A DNA stretch of 64,000 nt from Microvirga zambiensis WSM3693 (GTDB lineage: Bacteria > Pseudomonadota > Alphaproteobacteria > Rhizobiales > Beijerinckiaceae): the NCBI RefSeq assembly GCF_016735695.1, contig NZ_JAERQD010000001.1:310001-374000 (forward strand), written 5' to 3'. The notes under the pieces are model-generated. The model did no database searches. It saw nothing but the letters and a program-made list of their open reading frames with translations, and had not been told where the DNA came from. The position numbers and the translations under genes are program-made. Positions 56,000 to 64,000 of the stretch are shown piece after piece (position 1 is the first letter of the stretch; each line of letters starts with the position of its first letter).

Positions 56000-57595
56000 T
56001 CATAGCGATGCGCCGCCCTTCAAGAGCTTGTAGACCATGGAGTCCGTCAGTGCCTGGAAGGAGGCGTCGATGATGTTGGCGGAGACGCCGATGGTGGTCC
56101 AGTGCTCGCCGGAGGCGTCCATGAACTCGATCAGCACGCGCGTCACCGCATCCGAGCCGCCCTGATAGATGCGCACCTTATAATCGACGAGTTCGAGATC
56201 CTGGATCAGGTTCTGGTACTTGCCGAGATCCTTGCGCAGAGCGACATCGAGCGCATTGACGGGGCCATTGCCTTCGGCTGCCGAGATCAGCACCTCGTCG
56301 CCGACACGCACCTTCACGATGGCCTCCGACGCGGTGACGAGTTCGCCGACCGCGTTGAAGCGGCGCTCCACGTTGACCGAGAAGCGCTCTACGTCGAAGA
56401 AGGCCGGCACCTCGCCGAGCATGCGCTTGACCAGCACGTAGAACGACGCGTCCGCGCCCTCGAAGGCAAAGCCCTCGGCTTCTTTCCGCTTGACCTCGTC
56501 GAGCACGCGCGCGATGCGCGGATCGCCCTTCTCCAGCTCGAAGCCGCAGCGCTTCATCTCGGCGAGGACATTCGACTGGCCGCCCTGGTCGGAGACCAAA
56601 ACCTTTCGCGCATTGCCGACGATTTCCGGCTCCACATGCTCGTAGGTGCGCGGATCTTTGAGCACGGCGGAGGCATGGATGCCGGCCTTTGTTGCGAAGG
56701 CGCTGGCGCCGACGAAGGGCGCGTGCCGGTTCGGCTGCCGGTTGAGGATCTCGTCCACCTGCCGCGACACATGGGTGAGCTGGCTCAAACCCTCGTCGGT
56801 GACGCCGAGATCGAAGCGGGCGGCATAATTGTCCTTCAGCTTCAACGCGCCGATCAGCGTGATGAGATTGGCGTTGCCGCAGCGCTCGCCGAGGCCGTTG
56901 AGCGTGCCCTGGATGTGGCGGGCGCCGGCTTCCACGGCGGCAAGAGAGTTGGCGACCGCGCAGCCGCAATCGTCATGGGCGTGGATGCCGATATGCGAGC
57001 CGGGTACCGTCTTCGTCACGGCGGTGACGATCTCCGTCACCTCGTGCGGCAGCGTCCCGCCATTGGTGTCGCAGAGCACGATCCAGCGCGCGCCGGCCTC
57101 ATAGGCCGTCTTCACGCAGGAGAGCGCGTAAGCGGGGTTGGCCTTGTAGCCATCGAAGAAATGTTCGCAATCGACGAGAACCTCGCGGCCCTTCGCGCGC
57201 GCGGCCTCGACGCTGTCCTGGATTCCGGTGAGGTTTTCTTCCGGCGTCGTCTCGAGCGCCACGCGCACATGATAATCCCAGGCCTTGGCGACGAAGCAGA
57301 TCGCATCGGCCTGCGCTTCGAGCAGAGCCGCGACTCCCGGATCGTTCGACACGGAGCGCCCTGCCCGCTTCGTCATGCCGAAGGCGGTGAACTTGGCGCT
57401 CGTCGTGCGCTTCTCGGCAAAAAAGGCGGTATCGAGCGGGTTCGCCCCCGGATAGCCGCCTTCCACGTAGTCGATGCCGAGCCGGTCGAGGAGCGTCGCG
57501 ATCGCCTTCTTGTCCTCGAGGGAGAAATCGACGCCGGTGGTCTGCGCACCGTCGCGCAGAGTGGTGTCGAAGAGATAGACGCGTTCACGACTCAT
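56000..57595 (-). CDS. cimA: (R)-citramalate synthase
   Basis: The 531-residue product starts MSRERVYLFDTTLRDGAQTT: HMGL-like domain with DTTLRDG, KTVPGSHIGIHAHDDCGCAV (HxH metal ligands), AGARHIQGTLNGLGERCGN and a LeuA-type C-terminal regulatory domain (KVRIYQGGSDAVTRVLIEF). It condenses pyruvate and acetyl-CoA on the threonine-independent isoleucine route. It overlaps the GNAT gene by four bases. Confidence 0.93.
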   Translation of the reverse strand: MSRERVYLFDTTLRDGAQTTGVDFSLEDKKAIATLLDRLGIDYVEGGYPGANPLDTAFFAEKRTTSAKFTAFGMTKRAGRSVSNDPGVAALLEAQADAICFVAKAWDYHVRVALETTPEENLTGIQDSVEAARAKGREVLVDCEHFFDGYKANPAYALSCVKTAYEAGARWIVLCDTNGGTLPHEVTEIVTAVTKTVPGSHIGIHAHDDCGCAVANSLAAVEAGARHIQGTLNGLGERCGNANLITLIGALKLKDNYAARFDLGVTDEGLSQLTHVSRQVDEILNRQPNRHAPFVGASAFATKAGIHASAVLKDPRTYEHVEPEIVGNARKVLVSDQGGQSNVLAEMKRCGFELEKGDPRIARVLDEVKRKEAEGFAFEGADASFYVLVKRMLGEVPAFFDVERFSVNVERRFNAVGELVTASEAIVKVRVGDEVLISAAEGNGPVNALDVALRKDLGKYQNLIQDLELVDYKVRIYQGGSDAVTRVLIEFMDASGEHWTTIGVSANIIDASFQALTDSMVYKLLKGGASL

Positions 57596-58101
57596 GACGA
57601 CAACTTCCTGTCTTCGGGCGGTGCCAGGCGCTTTTCCATGGTGGTGGTGCCGAGCCATTCGTCGCCGAGCGGCATGGTGTTGCGGCGCTGCGGCTGGAAA
57701 CCATGCTTCTGAAAGAAGGGCAGCGCGTTGTCGCTGACCTCGGCGACGAGGCGCGCGGCGTTGCGCGCGCCGGCGAGCTTTTCGATCGCGTCGTAGAGCA
57801 TCGTGCCGATCCCCTGCCCCGCTGCGGCCGGGTGCACATAGAACAGCTCGATGACCTCGTTGTCCTTCAACGCGATGAAGCCGACGGGAGAGCCCTCGAC
57901 GGTCGCGATCAGGGTCAGACTCTTCGCCAGCTTCTCGGCGAAGGAATCATCCTCGGCGCGTGCGATCCACGCTTCCTGCTGGCTCTCGCTGTAATCCTCG
58001 CCGGTCAACTCCGCGATGCTCTCCTCGTAGATGTCGACGAGGGCGGCCAAGTCCGCCGGCAGGAAGGGACGAAGCCCGGGTTTCGGCATGGCCTGTCCCA
58101 T
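57592..58101 (-). CDS. GNAT-family acetyltransferase
   Basis: The 169-residue product has LRPFLPADLAALVDIYEESI, GFIALKDNEVIELFYVHPAA and AGQGIGTMLYDAIEKLAGAR: the Q-x2-G-x-G/A acetyl-CoA site as GQGIG and the C-terminal FFQKHGFQP. Substrate unknown. Coupled to cimA by ATGA. Starts at 58107, 58101 and 58089 are possible. Confidence 0.87.
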   Translation of the reverse strand: MGQAMPKPGLRPFLPADLAALVDIYEESIAELTGEDYSESQQEAWIARAEDDSFAEKLAKSLTLIATVEGSPVGFIALKDNEVIELFYVHPAAAGQGIGTMLYDAIEKLAGARNAARLVAEVSDNALPFFQKHGFQPQRRNTMPLGDEWLGTTTMEKRLAPPEDRKLSS

Positions 58102-58136
58102 CAGCATGACCCTCCCACACGTTCACGATATTCGAT

Positions 58137-58240
58137 CGCCTCATCCTGAGAAGGTCGCGTAGCGACCGTCTCGAAGGAGGATCCAGCGCGCACTGGAAGC
58201 TCCTTCGAGACGGCGCTGCGCGCCTCCTCAGGATGAGGAC
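58137..58240. repeat. Dispersed palindromic repeat, copy 1
   Basis: Outer arms CTCATCCTGAGAAGGTCGCG and CGCCTCCTCAGGATGAG frame inner arms CGTCTCGAAGGAGGATCCAG and GCTCCTTCGAGACG. About 100 bp, same as 62008-62112 apart from the centre. Such elements are common in Bradyrhizobium and Methylobacteriaceae genomes. Confidence 0.85.
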
Positions 58241-58279
58241 AGAGGAAGAGGAGGATGGGGACTTGGAGAATGTTGCAGC

Positions 58280-59749
<1,470 letters not shown>

Positions 59750-60030
59750 GAAACCAAACCCCTGTCAGGCCGCAGGCCGGAGGATGGTTTCGATCTTGGA
59801 ATGAGAACGAGACGGCTCCAGCCAGCGAAGTGCGCTAGCCGCAAATAATCCCGGAAATGAGGATTGCTGCCGTGTTCATGAAGCCATCAATGCCTTTTCG
59901 CCCCTTGGACGTCAAGGTTTCCGATTTGGTAAGCATGTTTTATTTGCAACTGCGCATGAAACGCGTTCCGGCCAAGCGCGTTAGAGCTTTGTTCACGCAC
60001 ACTCGTGACATAATGGCACGAGTTCAACCA

Positions 60031-60381
60031 ATGAGGTCTTCGATGCGCCGCGCATTCACCATGCTCGGGATGGGTACTGCTGTGTTTTTTGCCGCCGCGT
60101 CCCTGACGCTGCTTCCCAACGGCTCCCAGGCCTCTTCGACCCAAGATTCTTTAACTCAGGCCACCTTCATGGTCCCCGCCGCCGATGGCTATGGCGTCGC
60201 GGAATGCCTGATCTCTAACCAGGCTTGTGGCCAAGTTGTGGCTAATGCCTGGTGCGAAGCCCATGGCTACGCCAAGGCGGTCTCCTTCCATCAGGTGACG
60301 CCTGAAGAGTTCACCGGCAACATCCAGAAGGCCTCCCTCGCCCCCAAGGAGCGGCCTGTCTCGGTGACCTGCTCGAACTGA
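60031..60381 (+). CDS. Small secreted hypothetical protein
   Basis: The 116-residue product MRSSMRRAFTMLGMGTAVFF has a signal peptide to about residue 34 (GSQA) and a mature part with VAECLISNQACGQVVANAWC and EAHGYAKAVSFHQVTPEEFT, likely with disulfides. Similar short exported proteins occur in Rhizobiales; function unknown. Starts at 60013 and 59857 also open. Confidence 0.7.
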   Translation: MRSSMRRAFTMLGMGTAVFFAAASLTLLPNGSQASSTQDSLTQATFMVPAADGYGVAECLISNQACGQVVANAWCEAHGYAKAVSFHQVTPEEFTGNIQKASLAPKERPVSVTCSN

Positions 60382-60392
60382 GCCCCACCCGC

Positions 60393-61283
60393 CTAAGTCC
60401 GCATCGGCGAGAGCATGGCCCGGGCTGTCGTCAGGACAGCTCGGTTCACATCGGACAGCAGAGGACCGACGATTCGGCTCTGCTGCCAGAACAGGGGCAC
60501 ATCCAGCGGCTCCGACGGCGCCAAAGCCACAAGCCGGCCGGCGCGGATATGATCCTCGACCGTCGTCCCTACGTTCATTCCCCATCCCAGCCCCGCGAGA
60601 GCCGCATCCACGAAGGCCTGCGATGACGGCAGCCAGTGGGCCGGCGGCCTGACGTCCACGCCGAGCGCCCTCCGGAGCCAGAGCGCCTGGAGCTGATCCT
60701 TCCGGTTGAAGACGAGGCACGGGGCCAGGGCGGCCGTTTCCCGGGTCAGCCCACCCGGCAGCCAGCGCTCGACATAGGCCGGACTGGCCGTCGCGAGATA
60801 GCTCAGGAAGCCCAGGGCAAAGCAGTCGCAGCCCTGGATCGGCTTGCCATGAGAGGTCACGGCGGCAACGACATCGCCGCGCCGCAGCCATTCGGCGCTG
60901 TGGTCCTGATCGTCCACCACGAGATCGAACAGGAACCCTTCCGTCGCCGCCATCGCGGGAACGAACCAGGTGGCGAGGCTGTCGGCATTGACCGCAATGC
61001 GCAGGGTCACCGGGCGCCTGTCGGGCGCGAGGCCGGGCAGGCTCCGGCGCAGGGAACTCTCGAGCAGGGAGACCTGCTCCACATGCTGGCACAGGCGCTG
61101 GCCTGCTTCAGTCGCGAGACACGGCTGGCCGCGGACCACGAGAACGGTTCCGATCCTCTCCTCCAGCAGCTTGATCCTCTGGGAGATTGCGGACGAGGTC
61201 ACATGCAGCACTTCTGCTGCCCGCTCGAAGCTGCCGGTACGGACGACCGCGGCGAGCGCAGAAAGAAGGGCATAGTCGAGCAT
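60393..61283 (-). CDS. argP: ArgP/LysG-type LysR regulator
   Basis: The 296-residue product has an N-terminal HTH MLDYALLSALAAVVRTGSFE, RAAEVLHVTSSAISQRIKLL and an effector domain (VTLRIAVNADSLATWFVPAM). LDxxxLxALxxVxxxGSFExAAxxLxVTxSAISQRIKxLE is the ArgP/LysG signature. It is divergent from the LysE-type exporter, which ArgP activates with lysine or arginine. Confidence 0.92.
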   Translation of the reverse strand: MLDYALLSALAAVVRTGSFERAAEVLHVTSSAISQRIKLLEERIGTVLVVRGQPCLATEAGQRLCQHVEQVSLLESSLRRSLPGLAPDRRPVTLRIAVNADSLATWFVPAMAATEGFLFDLVVDDQDHSAEWLRRGDVVAAVTSHGKPIQGCDCFALGFLSYLATASPAYVERWLPGGLTRETAALAPCLVFNRKDQLQALWLRRALGVDVRPPAHWLPSSQAFVDAALAGLGWGMNVGTTVEDHIRAGRLVALAPSEPLDVPLFWQQSRIVGPLLSDVNRAVLTTARAMLSPMRT

Positions 61284-61377
61284 CGGATTAGTTTTGGTAA
61301 ATCGAGATCAGAGACTTTAACTGTCCTAAACCGAATGGCGCGTCTAGGGAAATGGCGATTCCTCTCCGGGCCATGAC

Positions 61378-61989
61378 ATGACCTCTCCCTTTCTCGCCGG
61401 CTTCCTGCTTTCGCTCAGTCTGATCCTCCCCATCGGGGCGCAGAACGCCTTCGTGCTGCGCATCGGCCTGCGCGGCGAGCATGTTCTCGCCGTCTGCCTG
61501 ACCTGCGCAGTCTCGGACGCGGTGCTGATCCTGGCTGGCGTTTCCGGCTTCGCGCAGCTCAGTGCACGGGTGCCCTGGGTCGAGACCATCCTGCTCTATG
61601 GCGGCGCCGCCTTCCTACTCGCTTATGGAGCCCGCAGCTTCCTGGCCGCCTTCCACGCCGAATCCTTAAGGCCGTCGGAGGAGGCCCCCGCCGCGCTCGG
61701 CCGCGTCCTGCTCACCTGCCTCGCCCTGACCTGGCTCAACCCGCATGTCTATCTCGACACGCTGATCCTGATCGGCTCCATCTCGACCCAGTTCGACGAC
61801 GGCAAGGGCCTGTTCGCTGCAGGGGCCATGCTAGCCTCCCTCACCTTCTTCCTGTCGCTCGGATTCGGCGCCCGGCTGCTGAAGCCGCTCTTCGCCCGGC
61901 CGGTCACCTGGCGCATCCTCGACATTGCCATCGGGCTCATCATGTGGGCGACGGCGGCGCGGCTGCTGCTGAATGACGGCTCTGTCTAA
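61378..61989 (+). CDS. argO: LysE/ArgO-type amino acid exporter
   Basis: The 203-residue product starts MTSPFLAGFLLSLSLILPIG and continues AQNAFVLRIGLRGEHVLAVC and CLALTWLNPHVYLDTLILIG, the LysE/ArgO motifs. Six helices. Exports arginine or lysine. The 94-bp space to argP holds the presumed operator. Confidence 0.92.
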   Translation: MTSPFLAGFLLSLSLILPIGAQNAFVLRIGLRGEHVLAVCLTCAVSDAVLILAGVSGFAQLSARVPWVETILLYGGAAFLLAYGARSFLAAFHAESLRPSEEAPAALGRVLLTCLALTWLNPHVYLDTLILIGSISTQFDDGKGLFAAGAMLASLTFFLSLGFGARLLKPLFARPVTWRILDIAIGLIMWATAARLLLNDGSV

Positions 61990-62007
61990 GGGGCTGCTTC
62001 TTGACTC

Positions 62008-62112
62008 TACCTCATCCTGAGGAGGTCGCGCAGCGACCGTCTCGAAGGAGGATCCAGTGCTCTCTGACGCTCCTTCGAGACGCAGCTTCGCTGCTCCTCA
62101 GGATGAGGGAAG
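62008..62112. repeat. Dispersed palindromic repeat, copy 2
   Basis: Outer arms CTCATCCTGAGGAGGTCGCG and GCTCCTCAGGATGAGG with inner arms CGTCTCGAAGGAGGATCCAG and GCTCCTTCGAGACG. It lies 20 bp after argO. It is about 85-90% identical to copy 1 by eye. Confidence 0.85.
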
Positions 62113-62149
62113 AGTGAAAGTTTTCAGAGCCGAACCGGCGCCGGTCTGC

Positions 62150-62656
62150 TTACTTATTCAGCCACTCCCCGCATTTCGAGGGAGCCTCCGTACCCCACGG
62201 CATCAGCGGCACGGTCGAGGTCGAGTTCTTGGGCGAGCCCTCGATGGGACGGTCGGAATAGACCATGTAGACCAGGGTGTTGCGCTTCGCGTCGCAGCCT
62301 CGGACGATCTGCATCTTCTTGAAGATCAGCGACCGGCGCTCGCTGAACACCACGTCGCCCTGGCCGAATTTCTGCTTGAACTTCACCGGGCCGACCTGGC
62401 GGCACGATAGCGAGATGTCGGAAACCTCCTCGGCAACGCCGAAGGTGCCGGAGATGCCGCCGCGCTCAGGGGTCGTGTAATGGCAAGCCACGCCCTCCAC
62501 GAGCGGGTCGTCGATGCCGTAGACGGCGAGCTTGTCGTCGGGCGTCAAAGCGCGCCAGACCGTCGACTTCTTGAAGATCAGGTCCGGGTCCTGGGCAGCG
62601 GCACCGGTCACGGCGCCGATCGTCAGGGTCAGGGCCAAGGCAACTCGAGCAAGCAT
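62150..62656 (-). CDS. CreA-family periplasmic protein
   Basis: The 168-residue product has a signal peptide MLARVALALTLTIGAVTGAA and a mature part FKKSTVWRALTPDDKLAVYG, DDPLVEGVACHYTTPERGGI and YMVYSDRPIEGSPKNSTSTV, the CreA family order. Function unknown. Confidence 0.92.
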   Translation of the reverse strand: MLARVALALTLTIGAVTGAAAQDPDLIFKKSTVWRALTPDDKLAVYGIDDPLVEGVACHYTTPERGGISGTFGVAEEVSDISLSCRQVGPVKFKQKFGQGDVVFSERRSLIFKKMQIVRGCDAKRNTLVYMVYSDRPIEGSPKNSTSTVPLMPWGTEAPSKCGEWLNK

Positions 62657-62719
62657 CGTTTCGTTCAACTCCCACGGTTACGCTGTCATGTGGGGATGAT
62701 TTACACGTTTGACGAGGGC

Positions 62720-63103
62720 CTATTCCGATTGGTGGCAGACGACGCAGATCTTGTTGCCGTCGAGATCGCGAAAATAGGCGCCGTAGTAGTTGCGATGATA
62801 TTGCGGCCGAAGGCCCGGCGCGCCCTCGTTCAGCCCGCCCTGAGCCATGGCGGCGGCATAACAGGCATCGACGATGCTGCGCTTTTCGGCAAGCAGGGCG
62901 ATCATGGAGCCGTTGCCGACGCTCGGATCCCCGCCGTCGAAAGGCCGCACCACCAGGAATTGCGGCCGCGCGCCGGGAAGGCCCCAGCCGATGATGCCGC
63001 CGCCGGAAAAGCGCACCTCGAGGCCGAGGGGCTCGAGCACCGCATCGTAGAAATCCTTGGCCCGGGCGAGGTCGTTTGCTCCGACGGTCGTGTGGGAGTA
63101 CAT
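62720..63103 (-). CDS. VOC-family (glyoxalase-like) protein
   Basis: The 127-residue product MYSHTTVGANDLARAKDFYD continues AVLEPLGLEVRFSGGGIIGW and ends YYGAYFRDLDGNKICVVCHQ, a single VOC fold with metal H4 and late E/D-G-N motif. Substrate unknown. Confidence 0.9.
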   Translation of the reverse strand: MYSHTTVGANDLARAKDFYDAVLEPLGLEVRFSGGGIIGWGLPGARPQFLVVRPFDGGDPSVGNGSMIALLAEKRSIVDACYAAAMAQGGLNEGAPGLRPQYHRNYYGAYFRDLDGNKICVVCHQSE

Positions 63104-63202
63104 GCGGGATCCCCTTCGGCCACTGCGATCACGAAGTAGCTAGACAGCTTCCCTCGAAGCGGGCAAGGCGTTAATCACAATAGGGTCAAATTCCACCGGC
63201 AC

Positions 63203-64000
63203 ATGAAAGGCTCGCTCAAGCCCATGACGCCGCAACGGACCGGTTCTGCGATCAGCTTTATGACAAAGACATTCCTTCTCCGCTCTCTCATCGCCGTGAC
63301 GGCCTTCCTGGCCGCCGGCCAGGCGGCTTTTGCCCAGTCGCCGCAGTGCCAGCGCTTCCAGGCCGAGCTGGCGGCGCTCGACCGCGGCGGCAATGTCGGC
63401 GGCCCGCCCACCGGGCAGATGCAGGCGCAGCGGGCGGAGATCAACCGTCTCGTCGGCTATTACCGCAGCATCGGCTGCGAGCGTGGGCCGCTCGGCTTCC
63501 TGGCTGGCCCGGCACCCGCCGAGTGCGGCTCGATCGCGCAGCAGATCCGCCAGCTCGAGGGCGGTTATGCCCGCCTTGCCTCGCAGTCCCTCGATCAGGG
63601 TCAGGTCGAGGCCCGACGCCGGCAGTTGCAGGTTGCGATCCAGCAGACCTGTTCGACCGATCAGCCGCGCGGCTTCTTCGAATCGCTCTTCGGCGTTCCG
63701 CGTCAGCAGCAGCCGCAGCAGCAGATCATGCCCGAGGGCCAGCCGATCATCGCCGATGACGGACCGCCCTCCCTCGGCGGCGGACGCCTGATCTGCGTGA
63801 AGACCTGCGACGGCTCCTTCTTCCCGCTCGTCACCCCGCCCGGCGGCGGCCAGAGCGCCAACGAGATGTGCCAGTCCCTCTGCCCCGGCACGGAGACCCT
63901 CGCCTATGCCTATCCGGGCGGCGACAGCGGCCTCAACCGGGCGGCCTCGCTGTCGAGCAACCAGCCCTATACGTCGCTGGCGAACGCTTTCAAGTTCCGG
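63203..64000 (+). CDS. DUF2865 protein (truncated by the window edge)
   Basis: The frame has a signal peptide (TFLLRSLIAVTAFLAAGQAA), CQRFQAELAALDRGG, then a long C-x(n)-I-x-QQIRQLE region and the DUF2865 block RLICVKTCDGSFFPLVTPPG then MCQSLCPGTETLAYAYPGGD. It runs out of the window without a stop. Starts at 63203, 63224 or 63260 possible. Found in Hyphomicrobiales; function unknown. Confidence 0.87.
   Translation, partial: MKGSLKPMTPQRTGSAISFMTKTFLLRSLIAVTAFLAAGQAAFAQSPQCQRFQAELAALDRGGNVGGPPTGQMQAQRAEINRLVGYYRSIGCERGPLGFLAGPAPAECGSIAQQIRQLEGGYARLASQSLDQGQVEARRRQLQVAIQQTCSTDQPRGFFESLFGVPRQQQPQQQIMPEGQPIIADDGPPSLGGGRLICVKTCDGSFFPLVTPPGGGQSANEMCQSLCPGTETLAYAYPGGDSGLNRAASLSSNQPYTSLANAFKFR

Overview
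The window is high-GC DNA of an alphaproteobacterium of the order Hyphomicrobiales (Rhizobiales). A Methylobacteriaceae-type host such as Microvirga is my best guess. The guess rests on BA14K, DUF2865, CreA, CimA, ArgP/ArgO and YacG/Maf-type chromosomal genes and on GapR-, GcrA- and DUF3572-like families in the prophage. It is inferred from protein families only.

Positions 1 to about 44,840 are the right-hand part of a temperate prophage. Its integrase abuts the 3' end of a tRNA-Phe gene (44,861-44,936); the other end lies beyond the left edge. From the integrase leftward there are five blocks. (1) A rightward early operon (35,032-44,838) of many small overlapping genes includes a possible annealing-type recombination gene, an HNH nuclease, a DNA methyltransferase, a nucleoside-deoxyribosyltransferase-like protein, an excisionase-like protein and the integrase. 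(2) An immunity region (31,857-33,832) has a LexA/S24-type repressor facing a Cro-like gene, three 14-bp operators between them, and two further genes behind the repressor. Two more copies of the operator lie at the rightward early promoter. (3) A leftward early operon (24,091-32,108) has GIY-YIG, HTH, GapR-like, DUF1064, DnaB helicase, replication, zinc-ribbon, GcrA-like and PD-(D/E)XK-like genes and ends in a NusG paralogue. (4) Beyond it come terminator, promoter, short leader and second terminator, a layout like lambda Q-pR'-tR'. (5) The leftward late genes (1-23,285) combine a lambda-type head module (Nu1/GpA terminase, gpW, portal, S49 protease with nested scaffold, decoration protein, capsid E) with a Mu-type contractile tail (sheath, tube, chaperone with a -1 frameshift, tape measure, split gpN, gpP).

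The tail genes are interrupted between tube and chaperone by about 6 kb of cargo (4,777-10,952). The cargo holds a P22 immI-like set (two divergent Arc/Mnt-type repressors around four GGCCANTGGCC-like sites, plus an AntA/BRO-type antirepressor). Downstream in the antirepressor orientation lie a Tat-exported protein and a pair of unrecognised genes. That pair is surrounded by degenerate GGNNN pentamer arrays that are non-coding, nearly 5-nt periodic and closed by a strong hairpin. A three-helix membrane protein, a membrane-anchored WYL-TerB protein and a small secreted protein complete it. The array plus gene pair and the NusG-controlled late switch are the most unusual parts of the window.

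Positions 44,861-64,000 are ordinary chromosome: tRNA-Phe, yacG, maf, pssA, psd, an Atm1-type ABC transporter, a LysM protein, a LOG-family hydrolase, an RTX protein with a duplicated three-repeat block, a DMT transporter, a BA14K protein, cimA with a GNAT gene, cysS, argP/argO-type lysine/arginine export genes, CreA, a VOC protein and a truncated DUF2865 gene. Two copies of a ~100-bp palindromic repeat and one other repeat lie between genes.
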